Source: Anaerolineae bacterium
GTDB lineage: Bacteria > Chloroflexota > Anaerolineae > Anaerolineales > Anaerolineaceae
NCBI GenBank assembly: GCA_013178295.1
Contig: JABLWW010000002.1
Coordinates: 1 to 64,000, forward strand
Length of the DNA stretch: 64,000 nt
Direction: 5' to 3'
Shown one piece after another: positions 1-8,869 of the stretch. Below the pieces are notes generated by a model. That model searched no databases. It was not told where the DNA came from and was given only the letters and a program-made list of their open reading frames with translations. Numbering within the stretch: position 1 is the stretch's first letter; each line of letters begins with the position of its first letter. A program made the position numbers and the translations under genes.

Positions 1-65
1 TCCAATTCATCTTGAGTAATCTGTGGGGCAATCAACCACAATCTTACAGACTGGTAAATATTCAT
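1..65 (-). CDS. hypothetical protein, N-terminal fragment
   Basis: An ATG at 65 opens a frame that runs off the left edge of the window without a stop and gives about 21 residues, beginning MNIYQSVRLW. It lies 31 bases downstream of the stop of the large glycosyltransferase gene on the same strand, so it is probably the next gene of that operon. A weak AAGAGA ribosome-binding site precedes the ATG. The fragment is too short to assign to a family. Confidence 0.4.
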   Translation of the reverse strand, partial: MNIYQSVRLWLIAPQITQDEL

Positions 66-95
66 TTTTTCTCTTTGTTTGCGTTACTTTAAGAC

Positions 96-3000
96 TCAGC
101 CAACCGGTGAGAAAAGATAATGTTCTTCCAAATCACGTTGTTTTTGGTAAATAGCCTGATAACCTGCGGCAGAGAAAATATCCAGAACTTCTTCTTTTGT
201 TGAGGAAAACCCAAGCAGCAGTTTAGGATGTATTTCTATAAACACATATTTGGGCAAATGGCTGTTAAGGAGATTAACCATCCCCCGCAAAGCCAAAATC
301 TCTGCTCCTTCGATGTCCATCTTAATGACATCCGGTGCTGGTAGCTCACCCGAATTGACTTTTTCATCGAGTGTATACGTCTCTACTTCGACTTCCTCCG
401 TAAAACCTGTATTCACCAAAGACGGAGATTTGCCCGCGGTCCCATCAGTAAAGAGCTTTAACACCCCACCCTTATCCGAAACTGCCCAAGGAATCACAAT
501 GACATTCGTCAATTCATTCAACATAATGTTGCGCTCCAAGTGTTGCCGAAAGCCCACATCCGGCTCAAATGCAAACACCTGGCGGCATTTCCTGGCAGCA
601 TGAAGCGAATACACTCCAATACACGCTCCAATATCAAACAAAATATGACGAGAAGACAGCTTTTCCAACAAAAAACGTACATCTTCCTCTTCTTCGGTGA
701 CTCGATAACGTTCTGTTGGATTTGTAACCCTGAACTTCACCCCTGAAGGGAAAATAGCTTTGTAGAGAAAAATCGAAGGATAGTGATCAGGGTATCCATC
801 TTCCACTACCTTGGAATCCGCTGCTATTTTCTTTTGCTGGATCAGGTTATATAGACGGTTAGAAATCTCATCTGATGGATCAAGACGCAAAGCTTGCAGA
901 ATGATCTTCTCCGCCGCCTCCAATTCTGCAGCCATCACCAGCACACTCGCCAGATTAGAGTATGCCAAAACCGAATTTGGCTGCAGAGCCACCAGCCGCT
1001 GAAACACCAACTGCGCCTCTCTCAATTTTCCAAGCTTGCCAAGCACAGTGCCATACGTATTCAATAGCATCACATCCTGAGGAAAGCTCGCCACCGCACG
1101 CTGCAACCAATTCTCAGCGGATACCATATCATTTCGCTCCAAAAGCCCCCGAACATAAGCAAGTATTTTCTCGGGTGAAAACTCAAAAACCGTCCTACCG
1201 TCTCTAGCAGAAACTTCCGACTGAAACAGGTCCGGTGCATCTGCTCTCAGATCTCTACCCACCATTGCACGATATATCCCTGAACATTTCTCTGCCAAAG
1301 CGGAGGTTCGCAAAGAATGATGTCGCCTGTAAATCTCCAAATAAAGTTTCTGGATCGTTTCAAGTGTCAGTTGATTGCGTGATGTCCCCCTCTGTTTTAC
1401 CTCATACTCCGCAGTAACGACAGGAACATGAACAAACTTACCTGCAGACGCCAAACGTATCAACCATTCCCAATCCTCAAGAGCTGCCAGTCCTGTATCA
1501 AACCCACCAACAGAAGCAAGCACCTCTCGTCTAAACATCAACGTAAGAATAGGGATATAGTTATATGCCAAAAGATTTTCAAAGTTAAAGTCCTCGGAAT
1601 AAGTTACCTTGCGTTCGACTTCTTTTGGGCTCTCTGTGGAATAATCGAACACAGCTTCAATCGCATCAGTATAAGCTGCAACCACCTCTCTATTGTTCTT
1701 TTCCAAACAATCAACTAAAGTACGAATATGATGTGGATAAAATACGTCATCATCATCCAAAAAAGTAATGTATTTCCCCTGTGCTACAGAAAATCCTGTG
1801 TTTCGCGCCGCCCCAGCTCCTTGATTATGCTCATGAACGATATACCTGATTGCGCGCTCTTTCTCAAAATCGCGGATAACCCCACGAACATCCTCACCAG
1901 CATCATTGACAACAATGACCTCTAAATTGGAATAACTTTGCTGGGCAATAGAAGCCAAAGCACGTTGAAGATATTGTGGGCGATTATATGTAGGAACAAC
2001 AACCGAAACCAGGGGAGGCTCAAGCAACTGATGTATGGCCACAGCGCTCTCAAAACGTTCCAAATAATACCCCCCTGGATGAGGTTTGGAGCCGTCCTCT
2101 GCGCGCCAATACTTTTCTCTGGCACGCTCCGATTCAACAGCGGCATATTGTGGAAATTGATGTTCTACACTTTCCAACGACTCATAATATAAACCTAGCA
2201 CCTCAGGGATATGGAAAAACTCTGTCTTATCCGAGACGCGAAGCCAAAAATCATAATCTCCAGCGACTTTATAATCTTCTCCAAATAACCCATATTTTTC
2301 GTGCAGTTCTCTTCTCCACATTGGCTGGGGACCAATGAAACACACCTGGAACAATAATTTTCGGTCAAATTCAGGCCAGCGAAACCTTCCCACTAATGGA
2401 GCTGTTTCCAAATTTGAATTTTCCTGCCTCGTCACCGCACTGTCAAAATACACCACCCCAACTCGCTCATCTTGCTCAAGAACTTGAATCATTTTTTCAA
2501 ACGCCTGGGGGTGATGACGGTCATCTGTATTAGCGTTGGTAATATACTTCCCGCGCGCAATTCGAATCGCCCGATTCCATGCTGCATATATGGTCTCGCG
2601 CTCTTCAGTCCGAATGTATATAATATTTGAATATTGACGTTGAAATGTTTCAACTATCGCACGCTCGTTCTGTTCTGATCCACTATCTACCACAATAATC
2701 TCAAGATGATCTGCGATCGTCTGATTTTCCAGATCTTGCAAGCAACCAGCTAAAAACTTCTCCGAATTGTAAGTCGATACAATTGCCGAAACAATCACCT
2801 CGCCTTTGGAAGACTCGCCAACCCTCAATAAAGGCAAATCCTTCGACGCCCTCTCGATGATATTGAACAAATTCTCCCGAAATAGGTCAAAGCTGCTTTC
2901 TTGAATCTTCTTTCTACCTTTTTCAATCAGATCCATTCTCTTCTTTTCATCTTGCCACAAAAGCAACATACCTTGCTGAATAGATTCCGCCGAGAAAGGA

Positions 3001-4043
3001 TCAACCAACAAAGCAGCATCGCCCACCTGTTCTCTCACACCCCGTATATCAGAGGTGATCACAGGACAATCAAAATGCCATGCCTCTATGATGGGAATGT
3101 TTGTTGGGCCAAAAAACGTCGGGAAAACCAAAGCAACAGCCATAGAGTAAAGAGCGGGTACATCCTCCTCAGGGACATACCCCAAGTAGTGTATTAGATC
3201 AGCAACCCCCAGTTGCCGAGACAGGGTTACACAGTTTTGAAATACTAAATCTCTGCGCTCATGCCTTGGCCCCGTATTTGAACCGGTAAGGACAAGAGGA
3301 ATTTCTAAACCATATTCAACCCGCAGATTATGAAGTGCGTGAATCAGTCTCGCATGATTTTTGTGAAGCCAAAATTGAGCCGGGTAATATAGATATTTGT
3401 CAGGAAGCTGATACTTTTCCTTCACAGACCGGTTTTGTTGGACATTTCTGTAACTGTTTACTTCCAACGCGCAAGTGTAAGGTAGGGGAAACACTTTCTC
3501 CGCGCTGATTAAGTCGCCATAACAATTGAGCACATCTTCTTTGCCAACTTCAGAATCAACCAAAACTCCAGAAGCAAAATGAACACTATTTGCAAACAAA
3601 TACTCACGCCGAAACCATTCCCCCTCCGCCGAAACCTCTGGAAACTCAGGCTGCAAACGGTGCTGAAGATCATGCACTGCTGTCAAATATGGAATTCCAG
3701 CTTCAAAGGAATAAAAAGAGGGCGCCGGGTATAACATCAAGCTCACGTCAAAGGAACAGAGAAAATTCCTAAGCCGCCGATTAAACCCTTTTTCCTTAAC
3801 GAGCACAGAGCAACTGCCATCCTGTGTCCCACCTGACATAGACAAAACTGGTATATCCTTTGGAAAAATGACAACCTGCCAATCAGACTTTAAACCCCGA
3901 ACCATTTGAGCAGCAGTGTCCTTAGAAAGAAAAAGCGCTTTTTCTCCAATATTCCAATTGTCTAACGCGCGAATAACTGCTTGCGTGTATTGAAAAAGAC
4001 CACCCCCAACATGCGAATGCAAAGATAAAACACCTATTTTCAT
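96..4043 (-). CDS. multidomain glycosyltransferase (GT4-GT2-GT2-TPR-FkbM methyltransferase)
   Basis: This giant polysaccharide- or glycan-modifying protein has about 1315 residues. Visible domains in order: a GT4-type glycosyltransferase (about 1-400, beginning MKIGVLSLHSHVGGG); a GT2 domain (about 415-640, VSAIVSTYNSE); a second GT2 domain (about 675-900, VSVVVPTYNRP and a FLDDDD metal-binding stretch); TPR-like helices (about 965-1075); and an FkbM-type SAM-dependent methyltransferase (about 1130-1310, ILFDIGACIGVYS and IKMDIEGAE). The frame is open up to 4103, but the ATG at 4043 is preferred. It starts exactly at the GT4 fold, has GAGGG upstream, and avoids overlap with the preceding gene. 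Such fusions typically build and O-methylate surface or flagellin glycans. The nearby flagellar cluster makes flagellin glycosylation plausible (inference). The DNA looks more AT-rich than the flagellar genes. Confidence 0.85.
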   Translation of the reverse strand: MKIGVLSLHSHVGGGLFQYTQAVIRALDNWNIGEKALFLSKDTAAQMVRGLKSDWQVVIFPKDIPVLSMSGGTQDGSCSVLVKEKGFNRRLRNFLCSFDVSLMLYPAPSFYSFEAGIPYLTAVHDLQHRLQPEFPEVSAEGEWFRREYLFANSVHFASGVLVDSEVGKEDVLNCYGDLISAEKVFPLPYTCALEVNSYRNVQQNRSVKEKYQLPDKYLYYPAQFWLHKNHARLIHALHNLRVEYGLEIPLVLTGSNTGPRHERRDLVFQNCVTLSRQLGVADLIHYLGYVPEEDVPALYSMAVALVFPTFFGPTNIPIIEAWHFDCPVITSDIRGVREQVGDAALLVDPFSAESIQQGMLLLWQDEKKRMDLIEKGRKKIQESSFDLFRENLFNIIERASKDLPLLRVGESSKGEVIVSAIVSTYNSEKFLAGCLQDLENQTIADHLEIIVVDSGSEQNERAIVETFQRQYSNIIYIRTEERETIYAAWNRAIRIARGKYITNANTDDRHHPQAFEKMIQVLEQDERVGVVYFDSAVTRQENSNLETAPLVGRFRWPEFDRKLLFQVCFIGPQPMWRRELHEKYGLFGEDYKVAGDYDFWLRVSDKTEFFHIPEVLGLYYESLESVEHQFPQYAAVESERAREKYWRAEDGSKPHPGGYYLERFESAVAIHQLLEPPLVSVVVPTYNRPQYLQRALASIAQQSYSNLEVIVVNDAGEDVRGVIRDFEKERAIRYIVHEHNQGAGAARNTGFSVAQGKYITFLDDDDVFYPHHIRTLVDCLEKNNREVVAAYTDAIEAVFDYSTESPKEVERKVTYSEDFNFENLLAYNYIPILTLMFRREVLASVGGFDTGLAALEDWEWLIRLASAGKFVHVPVVTAEYEVKQRGTSRNQLTLETIQKLYLEIYRRHHSLRTSALAEKCSGIYRAMVGRDLRADAPDLFQSEVSARDGRTVFEFSPEKILAYVRGLLERNDMVSAENWLQRAVASFPQDVMLLNTYGTVLGKLGKLREAQLVFQRLVALQPNSVLAYSNLASVLVMAAELEAAEKIILQALRLDPSDEISNRLYNLIQQKKIAADSKVVEDGYPDHYPSIFLYKAIFPSGVKFRVTNPTERYRVTEEEEDVRFLLEKLSSRHILFDIGACIGVYSLHAARKCRQVFAFEPDVGFRQHLERNIMLNELTNVIVIPWAVSDKGGVLKLFTDGTAGKSPSLVNTGFTEEVEVETYTLDEKVNSGELPAPDVIKMDIEGAEILALRGMVNLLNSHLPKYVFIEIHPKLLLGFSSTKEEVLDIFSAAGYQAIYQKQRDLEEHYLFSPVG

Positions 4044-4072
4044 TCGTTTCACAACCCTCTTCGTTGGTTGCC

Positions 4073-4351
4073 TTATCCCTTCCTGCCTTTTTGCATAAGG
4101 CAAAATTCTACATAATCCGCCTGCTTAACTTTCCCCACCTTGCGAAGACATCGTATGCGCAAACTCTGTAACTGTTCAATCTCCGCATCCAAATACATTG
4201 CCTTGTCCAAATAATCAAGCGCTTTGGAATAATCCTCAGAAACCAGAAAATCTACCGCCTTGTTAAAAAACGACGCGGCACGTTTCCGAATGATTTGTTC
4301 CGTTGAAAGTCCCTCGTCAGAAGGAACAGTTACAGCAGCGAGCGTTTTCAT
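4073..4351 (-). CDS. small TPR-like protein of the glycosylation cluster
   Basis: This is a 92-residue protein. Its start is chosen at the ATG at 4351, whose A is shared with the TGA stop of the upstream TPR-glycosyltransferase (a TGATG overlap, typical of translational coupling). A GTG at 4372 in the same frame is an alternative. The second half (AASFFNKAVDFLVSEDYSKA and the following helix) looks like one and a half tetratricopeptide repeats with alternating amphipathic helices. No catalytic motif, signal peptide or membrane segment is visible. Its position between two glycosyltransferase genes suggests an accessory or scaffolding role, but the function is unknown. Confidence 0.6.
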   Translation of the reverse strand: MKTLAAVTVPSDEGLSTEQIIRKRAASFFNKAVDFLVSEDYSKALDYLDKAMYLDAEIEQLQSLRIRCLRKVGKVKQADYVEFCLMQKGRKG

Positions 4352-6000
4352 CAAACCACTAATGACTTCCACATCTTCGCAATTTCTGCACTCTCACGAG
4401 TCTCGGCCTTCAATCTACCCTCCTCACCCAGCTTTTGGCGAAGAGAAGAGTCCTCATACAATTGCTTGAGAATTCGATACCAGCCGCCGTTCCTATCAAC
4501 AAAAATGCCACCCACACCCCATTCCTGATATGCAGGTATTTTTGAGGCAACCCACGGAATACGGCGGATGCCCGCCTCCATCACACGCACATCCGAGCGC
4601 GCATATCCATAAGGAGTGCGTTTGACCGGGCAGAGGAAAACATCGAATTGAGATAAAACATAAGGATAATCATCAAACGACGTGAAAGGCAGATACAAAA
4701 CCCGTTCTTCAGAAAGTTCATCAAAAATTTTGACTGCTTCTATATCTCCCCCCACGACCAACAATGCCTTTCGATGCTCTCGAATAAATTTTGTAACTTC
4801 ACCTTTTAACAGCATCAGATTACCGCGCTCCGTAGGTAAATCGATCCACCCCACATTGAACGTACGGTGCTTGGGAGCTGGCCTGTCCCACTGCGCATTA
4901 TCCTTGCTCCAACCATTTGGTATAACTTCCACGCGACGGGTATAGGTCTTATAACGGTCGGCAAGGATTGAGGAAGACACAGTAACCACATCGGCTACGT
5001 TCAACATTTTTTCAAAAATTTCTAAAGCTCTGGGATGTCCCTGCCCAACGATATTGAAGCCCGGGTGCGTGGCTGGCAAATTGTGAAAATCCTCATCAAT
5101 GTCAACAATAATCCGCTTCCCAGCGCGCATACATGCCTGAAAAGCATCCACCCACTCCTGTTTCAAGTGCGGACGAGAAAAGATAAACGTATCAGAAGAA
5201 GATATATCTTGAGAGTCTACATCACTGACATATTTGACCGACAAACCATTGTGCTGTAACGCCTGTGCCACGATCATCAACCGCGCCGCAGTAGCAAACT
5301 CAAATCCAGCATAAAAAACCACTTTTTTATCGCGAGCCATGCTAATGCGCAATCCTATGTCTTCCACTTTTGGCATCGTGCCATCGGCCGACGAAACTTT
5401 TGGCAAAAACGGCTGTTTGCCATCGCTTTGCTCCAAAGAAGATAATTTTGCAATCGCCCTTTGAGCAACTTCATTTTCTGGCTGGAGGTTAAGCACATAC
5501 TCATATAGCTGTATAGCAGAAGAATGCTGCCCGCCTTCCTCAAAAGTTGCTGCCAGAATCAAAACGGCTTCTATGTCCTCAGGGTCTTCCTCAACCAACG
5601 ACAAGAGAATATCCAACCCCTCGCGCACATGCTCCTCTTGCTTAACACACACAACCGCAAGACTCTTTTGTGCCAGGCGAAACGCAGGATCAATAGCCAA
5701 AGCCTTTCGGTAAGCCGTTTCTGCATGTTTCAGATCATCCATAGCCACATAAGCCAAGCCCAAACTATGAAGCGCCTCTGGCGAGTCAGGCAATAGAGAT
5801 ACAAGCTTTTCAAAACAAGCTACCGCTTCTTCTGCTCGCCCTAATTGCAACAAACAAACACCCAACCCGTTAAGTAATCCGGGATGTTCTGGTTGAAAAC
5901 GTTGCGCCTGAACCAACTTTTGGTATGCTGCCAACCAATTACCGCTATCCGCCGAGAGGTTTGCTTGCTCTATTAACTCATCAATTTGTTCCGATGCCAT
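4351..6000 (-). CDS. TPR-containing glycosyltransferase
   Basis: This 549-residue protein has four to five TPR units at its N-terminus (about 10-200; repeated patterns such as AYRKALAIDPAFRLAQ). A GT4-like glycosyltransferase half follows (about 220-549), with a VDIDEDFHNLP stretch, VIPNGW after the interdomain hinge, and VMEAGIRRIPWVAS near the end, where GT4 enzymes bind the nucleotide sugar. The start at 6000 has AAGGA upstream; the frame extends to 6057 without a better signal. It is a clear paralogue of the TPR-glycosyltransferase at 9840-11504 (same architecture, same NGW/EGW and EAGIRR motifs). TPR-fused glycosyltransferases often modify protein targets. With the flagellar genes nearby, flagellin or surface-protein glycosylation is the best guess. 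Confidence 0.8.
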   Translation of the reverse strand: MASEQIDELIEQANLSADSGNWLAAYQKLVQAQRFQPEHPGLLNGLGVCLLQLGRAEEAVACFEKLVSLLPDSPEALHSLGLAYVAMDDLKHAETAYRKALAIDPAFRLAQKSLAVVCVKQEEHVREGLDILLSLVEEDPEDIEAVLILAATFEEGGQHSSAIQLYEYVLNLQPENEVAQRAIAKLSSLEQSDGKQPFLPKVSSADGTMPKVEDIGLRISMARDKKVVFYAGFEFATAARLMIVAQALQHNGLSVKYVSDVDSQDISSSDTFIFSRPHLKQEWVDAFQACMRAGKRIIVDIDEDFHNLPATHPGFNIVGQGHPRALEIFEKMLNVADVVTVSSSILADRYKTYTRRVEVIPNGWSKDNAQWDRPAPKHRTFNVGWIDLPTERGNLMLLKGEVTKFIREHRKALLVVGGDIEAVKIFDELSEERVLYLPFTSFDDYPYVLSQFDVFLCPVKRTPYGYARSDVRVMEAGIRRIPWVASKIPAYQEWGVGGIFVDRNGGWYRILKQLYEDSSLRQKLGEEGRLKAETRESAEIAKMWKSLVV

Positions 6001-6060
6001 AGAAATCGTCCTTTTCAGCAACTTTTTGACATCCCAAGCACAATGCCTGCATAACAATCA

Positions 6061-6074
6061 AATCATATATGATT
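6061..6074. promoter_or_regulatory. perfect 14-bp palindrome upstream of the TPR-glycosyltransferase
   Basis: AATCATATATGATT is a perfect dyad in the 108-base gap between the cupin gene and the downstream glycosyltransferase gene. Read on the minus strand it lies about 60 bases before the ATG at 6000, inside an AT-rich stretch that could contain a promoter. It could be a repressor operator or a weak hairpin. No regulator family is recognised. Confidence 0.35.
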
Positions 6075-6108
6075 CAATCAAAAAAATCAAAGAATTTTCT
6101 GTAAAAAA

Positions 6109-6531
6109 TCAGAACATTTCCTTTTCCACCAGCCCGGTATACGGACCTTGTTTTATTTCCAAAAACACCGTATCCTCCAGACAGCGAAAACCATGTCCGC
6201 CAGCTACAAGGATAATCAGGTCACCAGCCTTCAGCAGCCAGGAACCCAGCGCAGATTTATCCAGGGCATACAAATCAACGATTGCTCTTCCCTTTTGGAC
6301 AAAAAGCGCCTCAGAAGTCCCCACCAGATGACGCTGGATGGGTAAGTGGATATGCCTCTTGACCTCACCACCTTCCGGGTAGACAACAAACCCTACCTGT
6401 TGATAGTAACTTTCGGGGGTTACAAAAGTAGTCTTATCCGGCAAATTACCTGGGCGGATAATCGTGGCAATATGCTGATCATGCCAGGTAATATGCTCAA
6501 TCGTCTCACCAGTCTCTCTAATGTCATCCAT
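6109..6531 (-). CDS. small cupin-fold protein of the rhamnose operon
   Basis: This 140-residue protein has a single predicted cupin beta-barrel. The stretch VVYPEGGEVKRHIHLPIQRH supplies the histidines of the first cupin motif, and LKAGDLIILVAGGHGF matches the second motif (PGDxxxxPxGxxH-like). The ATG at 6531 overlaps the TGA of rmlD by 8 bases, so the gene is translationally coupled to the dTDP-rhamnose operon. Small cupins of this kind occur in nucleotide-sugar clusters as isomerases, epimerases or accessory binding proteins. The substrate cannot be told from sequence. Confidence 0.75.
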   Translation of the reverse strand: MDDIRETGETIEHITWHDQHIATIIRPGNLPDKTTFVTPESYYQQVGFVVYPEGGEVKRHIHLPIQRHLVGTSEALFVQKGRAIVDLYALDKSALGSWLLKAGDLIILVAGGHGFRCLEDTVFLEIKQGPYTGLVEKEMF

Positions 6532-7417
6532 GTTTTGGTATATCCTCCATCGCCATTTGTAAAGCCAGCCGCCAGTGCGGCAGTTTTAAACCAAAGGTCG
6601 AGAAAAATTGGGTGCAATCCAGCGCACTCATTGGCGGGCGTCTGGCAGGAGCAGGAAACTCAGCGGAGGAGACCGGCAACAATTCAACCTGCCTGTCCCC
6701 GGAGGTCAGCCCTGCAAGCTCTAGAACCGCCTGTGCCCACTCAAAACGGCTGACGGCACCATCCCCCGCCAGATGATAAACACCCTTCCGTTCGTTAACC
6801 CAGCGATAGATATCCCCCATCCCCATTGCAATCAATTGGGCGCAAATCTCCGCCAGCAGCCGTGACCATGTGGGGCTGCCCACCTGATCATCAACCACCC
6901 GCACGACCTTGTTCTGGCTCGCCCATGTCAACACCTTATTGACAAAGGTATCCCTCCGCAGGCTATACACCCAACCCGTACGCAAGATGAGATACGCCCC
7001 ATCCATGTCCTGAATAGCTCTCTCTCCCTCAAGTTTTGTCATGCCGTACACATTGAGCGGCAAAGGAGTATCCGTTTCAACATACGCCGAAGACTTGTTG
7101 CCATCAAAAACATAATCGGTCGAAAAGTGAATAAACGCCACCCGTCGTTTTTTTGTCTGCCGCGCTATTTCGGCTGGAGCCGCCGCGTTCACCAGATGCG
7201 CCCGCTGCCGTTCTGTCTCAGCGCGATCTACTGCAGTATAAGCAGCTGTGTTGATCACCACATCTGGCTGATAAACATCCAAAAGCTCAGCAACAAGCTC
7301 CGTGCGCTCCAGGTCAAGCTGGTCACGTCCCAGCGCAATCACATCCCCAAAACAGCATAATGTGCGTTGCGCTTCCCAACCAACCTGACCATTCTTGCCC
7401 AGAAGGAGCAATCTCAT
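6524..7417 (-). CDS. rfbD: dTDP-4-dehydrorhamnose reductase
   Basis: This is the last enzyme of dTDP-L-rhamnose synthesis, a cytoplasmic NAD(P)H-dependent reductase that converts dTDP-4-keto-L-rhamnose to dTDP-L-rhamnose. The 297 residues match the family length. The N-terminus [11 protein letters not shown] is the dinucleotide-binding GxxGxxG-type loop, FSTDYVFDG carries the conserved Ser/Thr-Asp pair, and YGMTKLEGE is the YxxxK catalytic motif of extended SDR enzymes. The start overlaps the rmlA stop by 4 bases (ATGA). The operon order on this strand is rmlC, rmlA, rmlD. Confidence 0.95.
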   Translation of the reverse strand: MRLLLLGKNGQVGWEAQRTLCCFGDVIALGRDQLDLERTELVAELLDVYQPDVVINTAAYTAVDRAETERQRAHLVNAAAPAEIARQTKKRRVAFIHFSTDYVFDGNKSSAYVETDTPLPLNVYGMTKLEGERAIQDMDGAYLILRTGWVYSLRRDTFVNKVLTWASQNKVVRVVDDQVGSPTWSRLLAEICAQLIAMGMGDIYRWVNERKGVYHLAGDGAVSRFEWAQAVLELAGLTSGDRQVELLPVSSAEFPAPARRPPMSALDCTQFFSTFGLKLPHWRLALQMAMEDIPKHG

Positions 7418-8295
7418 GGCAAACGCCGTTTTTCTTCGAGCAAACGCAACAGATAAGCCCCATAACTGTTATTTGACATCTTCTCTGCCAAAGAACGCAA
7501 ATCATCCGCCGAGATATATCCGTTGCGATAGGCAATCTCTTCAGGGCAGGCAATCATCAAGCCCTGCCGGTCTTCGACTGCCTGAACAAAATTAGCCGCC
7601 TGCAAGAGTGATTCATGCGTGCCGGCGTCCAGCCAAGCAATCCCTCTACCAAGCACTTTGACATACAACTTCCCCTCGTTAAGGTACAGGCGATTCAAGT
7701 CTGTAATTTCCAGCTCTCCTCGTGCCGAGGGCTTGAGGGTTTTAGCAAGATCACACACACGCTCATCATAAAAATACATTCCAGGCACCGCATAATTCGA
7801 GCGCGGTTTTGCCGGCTTCTCCTCAAGACTCAGCGCCCTATCCTGCGCATCAATCTCGATCACTCCATAGCGCTGCGGGTCGCGCACCGGATAAGCAAAA
7901 ATGACTGCCCCTTGTTTGACCTGCGTGGCAGAGCGCAAAACTGGCGCCAGCCCGCTACCGTAAAAAATATTATCACCCAAAATAAGCGAAACAGGATTAC
8001 CGTTGATAAATTCGCTCCCGATGAGAAATGCCTCAGCCAGCCCGCGCGGTTCCTGCTGCTCCGCATAGTGAAACGCAAGCCCCCATTGGCTGCCATCCCC
8101 CAGCAGACGACGGAAAAGCGGCAAATCCTCCGGCGTGCTGATCACCAGAATCTCGCGAATACCCGCCAGCATCAGCATTGACAGTGGATAGTAAATCATC
8201 GGCTTATCATATACAGGGAGCATTTGCTTGCTCACCCCCAAAGTCAACGGATGCAATCGCGTACCTTTGCCACCTGCGAGAATAATCCCTTTCAT
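7414..8295 (-). CDS. rfbA: glucose-1-phosphate thymidylyltransferase
   Basis: RmlA joins dTTP and glucose-1-phosphate to make dTDP-glucose, the first step of the dTDP-rhamnose pathway. The 293 residues match the short RmlA form. The nucleotidyltransferase signature [16 protein letters not shown] is at residues 3-18, [15 protein letters not shown] follows, and [10 protein letters not shown] supplies the metal-binding Asp. GAGG lies 7 bases before the ATG at 8295. It overlaps rmlD by 4 bases and follows rmlC by 9 bases. Confidence 0.96.
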   Translation of the reverse strand: MKGIILAGGKGTRLHPLTLGVSKQMLPVYDKPMIYYPLSMLMLAGIREILVISTPEDLPLFRRLLGDGSQWGLAFHYAEQQEPRGLAEAFLIGSEFINGNPVSLILGDNIFYGSGLAPVLRSATQVKQGAVIFAYPVRDPQRYGVIEIDAQDRALSLEEKPAKPRSNYAVPGMYFYDERVCDLAKTLKPSARGELEITDLNRLYLNEGKLYVKVLGRGIAWLDAGTHESLLQAANFVQAVEDRQGLMIACPEEIAYRNGYISADDLRSLAEKMSNNSYGAYLLRLLEEKRRLP

Positions 8296-8304
8296 AGTTT
8301 ATCC

Positions 8305-8853
8305 TCAGTCATACAACTCTGCCTCAGCAAATTTTACTCCTTTACAATCCTTCTCAGAAAGAAGCAGGGGGACACCAGCTAACAAAGGCCATTCAATGGC
8401 AAGCTGCGGATCAGACCACAAAATAGTACGTTCCCATTGAGGAGCATAATAGTCTGTGGACTTATAAGCAACTTCTGCCCACTCACTCAACACGTAAAAA
8501 CCATGTGCAAAACCAGCCGGGATCCAGGTCTGCAAACGATTTTCCGCCGAAAGGCGAACCCCTACCCATTTCCCAAAAGTTGGCGAGCTGCGCCGCAAAT
8601 CTACCGCCACGTCATACACTTCCCCAACCAGCACCCAGACCAGCTTTCCCTGAGGTTGTCGGATTTGGTAATGTAAGCCGCGCAAGGTTCCCTGTCGAGA
8701 GCCTGAGTGGCTATCCTGCACAAATTCGGCGTTCAACCCCGCCTCGGCATATCGCCTTTTATGATATGTCTCCAAAAAAAATCCCCGCTGATCACCAAAA
8801 ACTTTGGGATTTATGATCAACACTGAGGGAATCGGTGTTGCCAGAATTTCCAT
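8305..8853 (-). CDS. rfbC: dTDP-4-dehydrorhamnose 3,5-epimerase
   Basis: RmlC is a cupin-fold epimerase that inverts C3 and C5 of dTDP-4-keto-6-deoxyglucose. The 182 residues match the family. Visible family motifs are FGDQRGFFLETY near residue 20, the QDSHSGSRQGTLRGLHYQ stretch with the catalytic His, and WIPAGFAHGFYVLSE. It starts 16 bases after the SUMF1-domain gene with no strong ribosome-binding site, so it is probably read from the same transcript. The pathway enzyme RmlB (dTDP-glucose 4,6-dehydratase) is not in the window. Confidence 0.95.
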   Translation of the reverse strand: MEILATPIPSVLIINPKVFGDQRGFFLETYHKRRYAEAGLNAEFVQDSHSGSRQGTLRGLHYQIRQPQGKLVWVLVGEVYDVAVDLRRSSPTFGKWVGVRLSAENRLQTWIPAGFAHGFYVLSEWAEVAYKSTDYYAPQWERTILWSDPQLAIEWPLLAGVPLLLSEKDCKGVKFAEAELYD

Positions 8854-8869
8854 ACCCGCTTACAGCACA

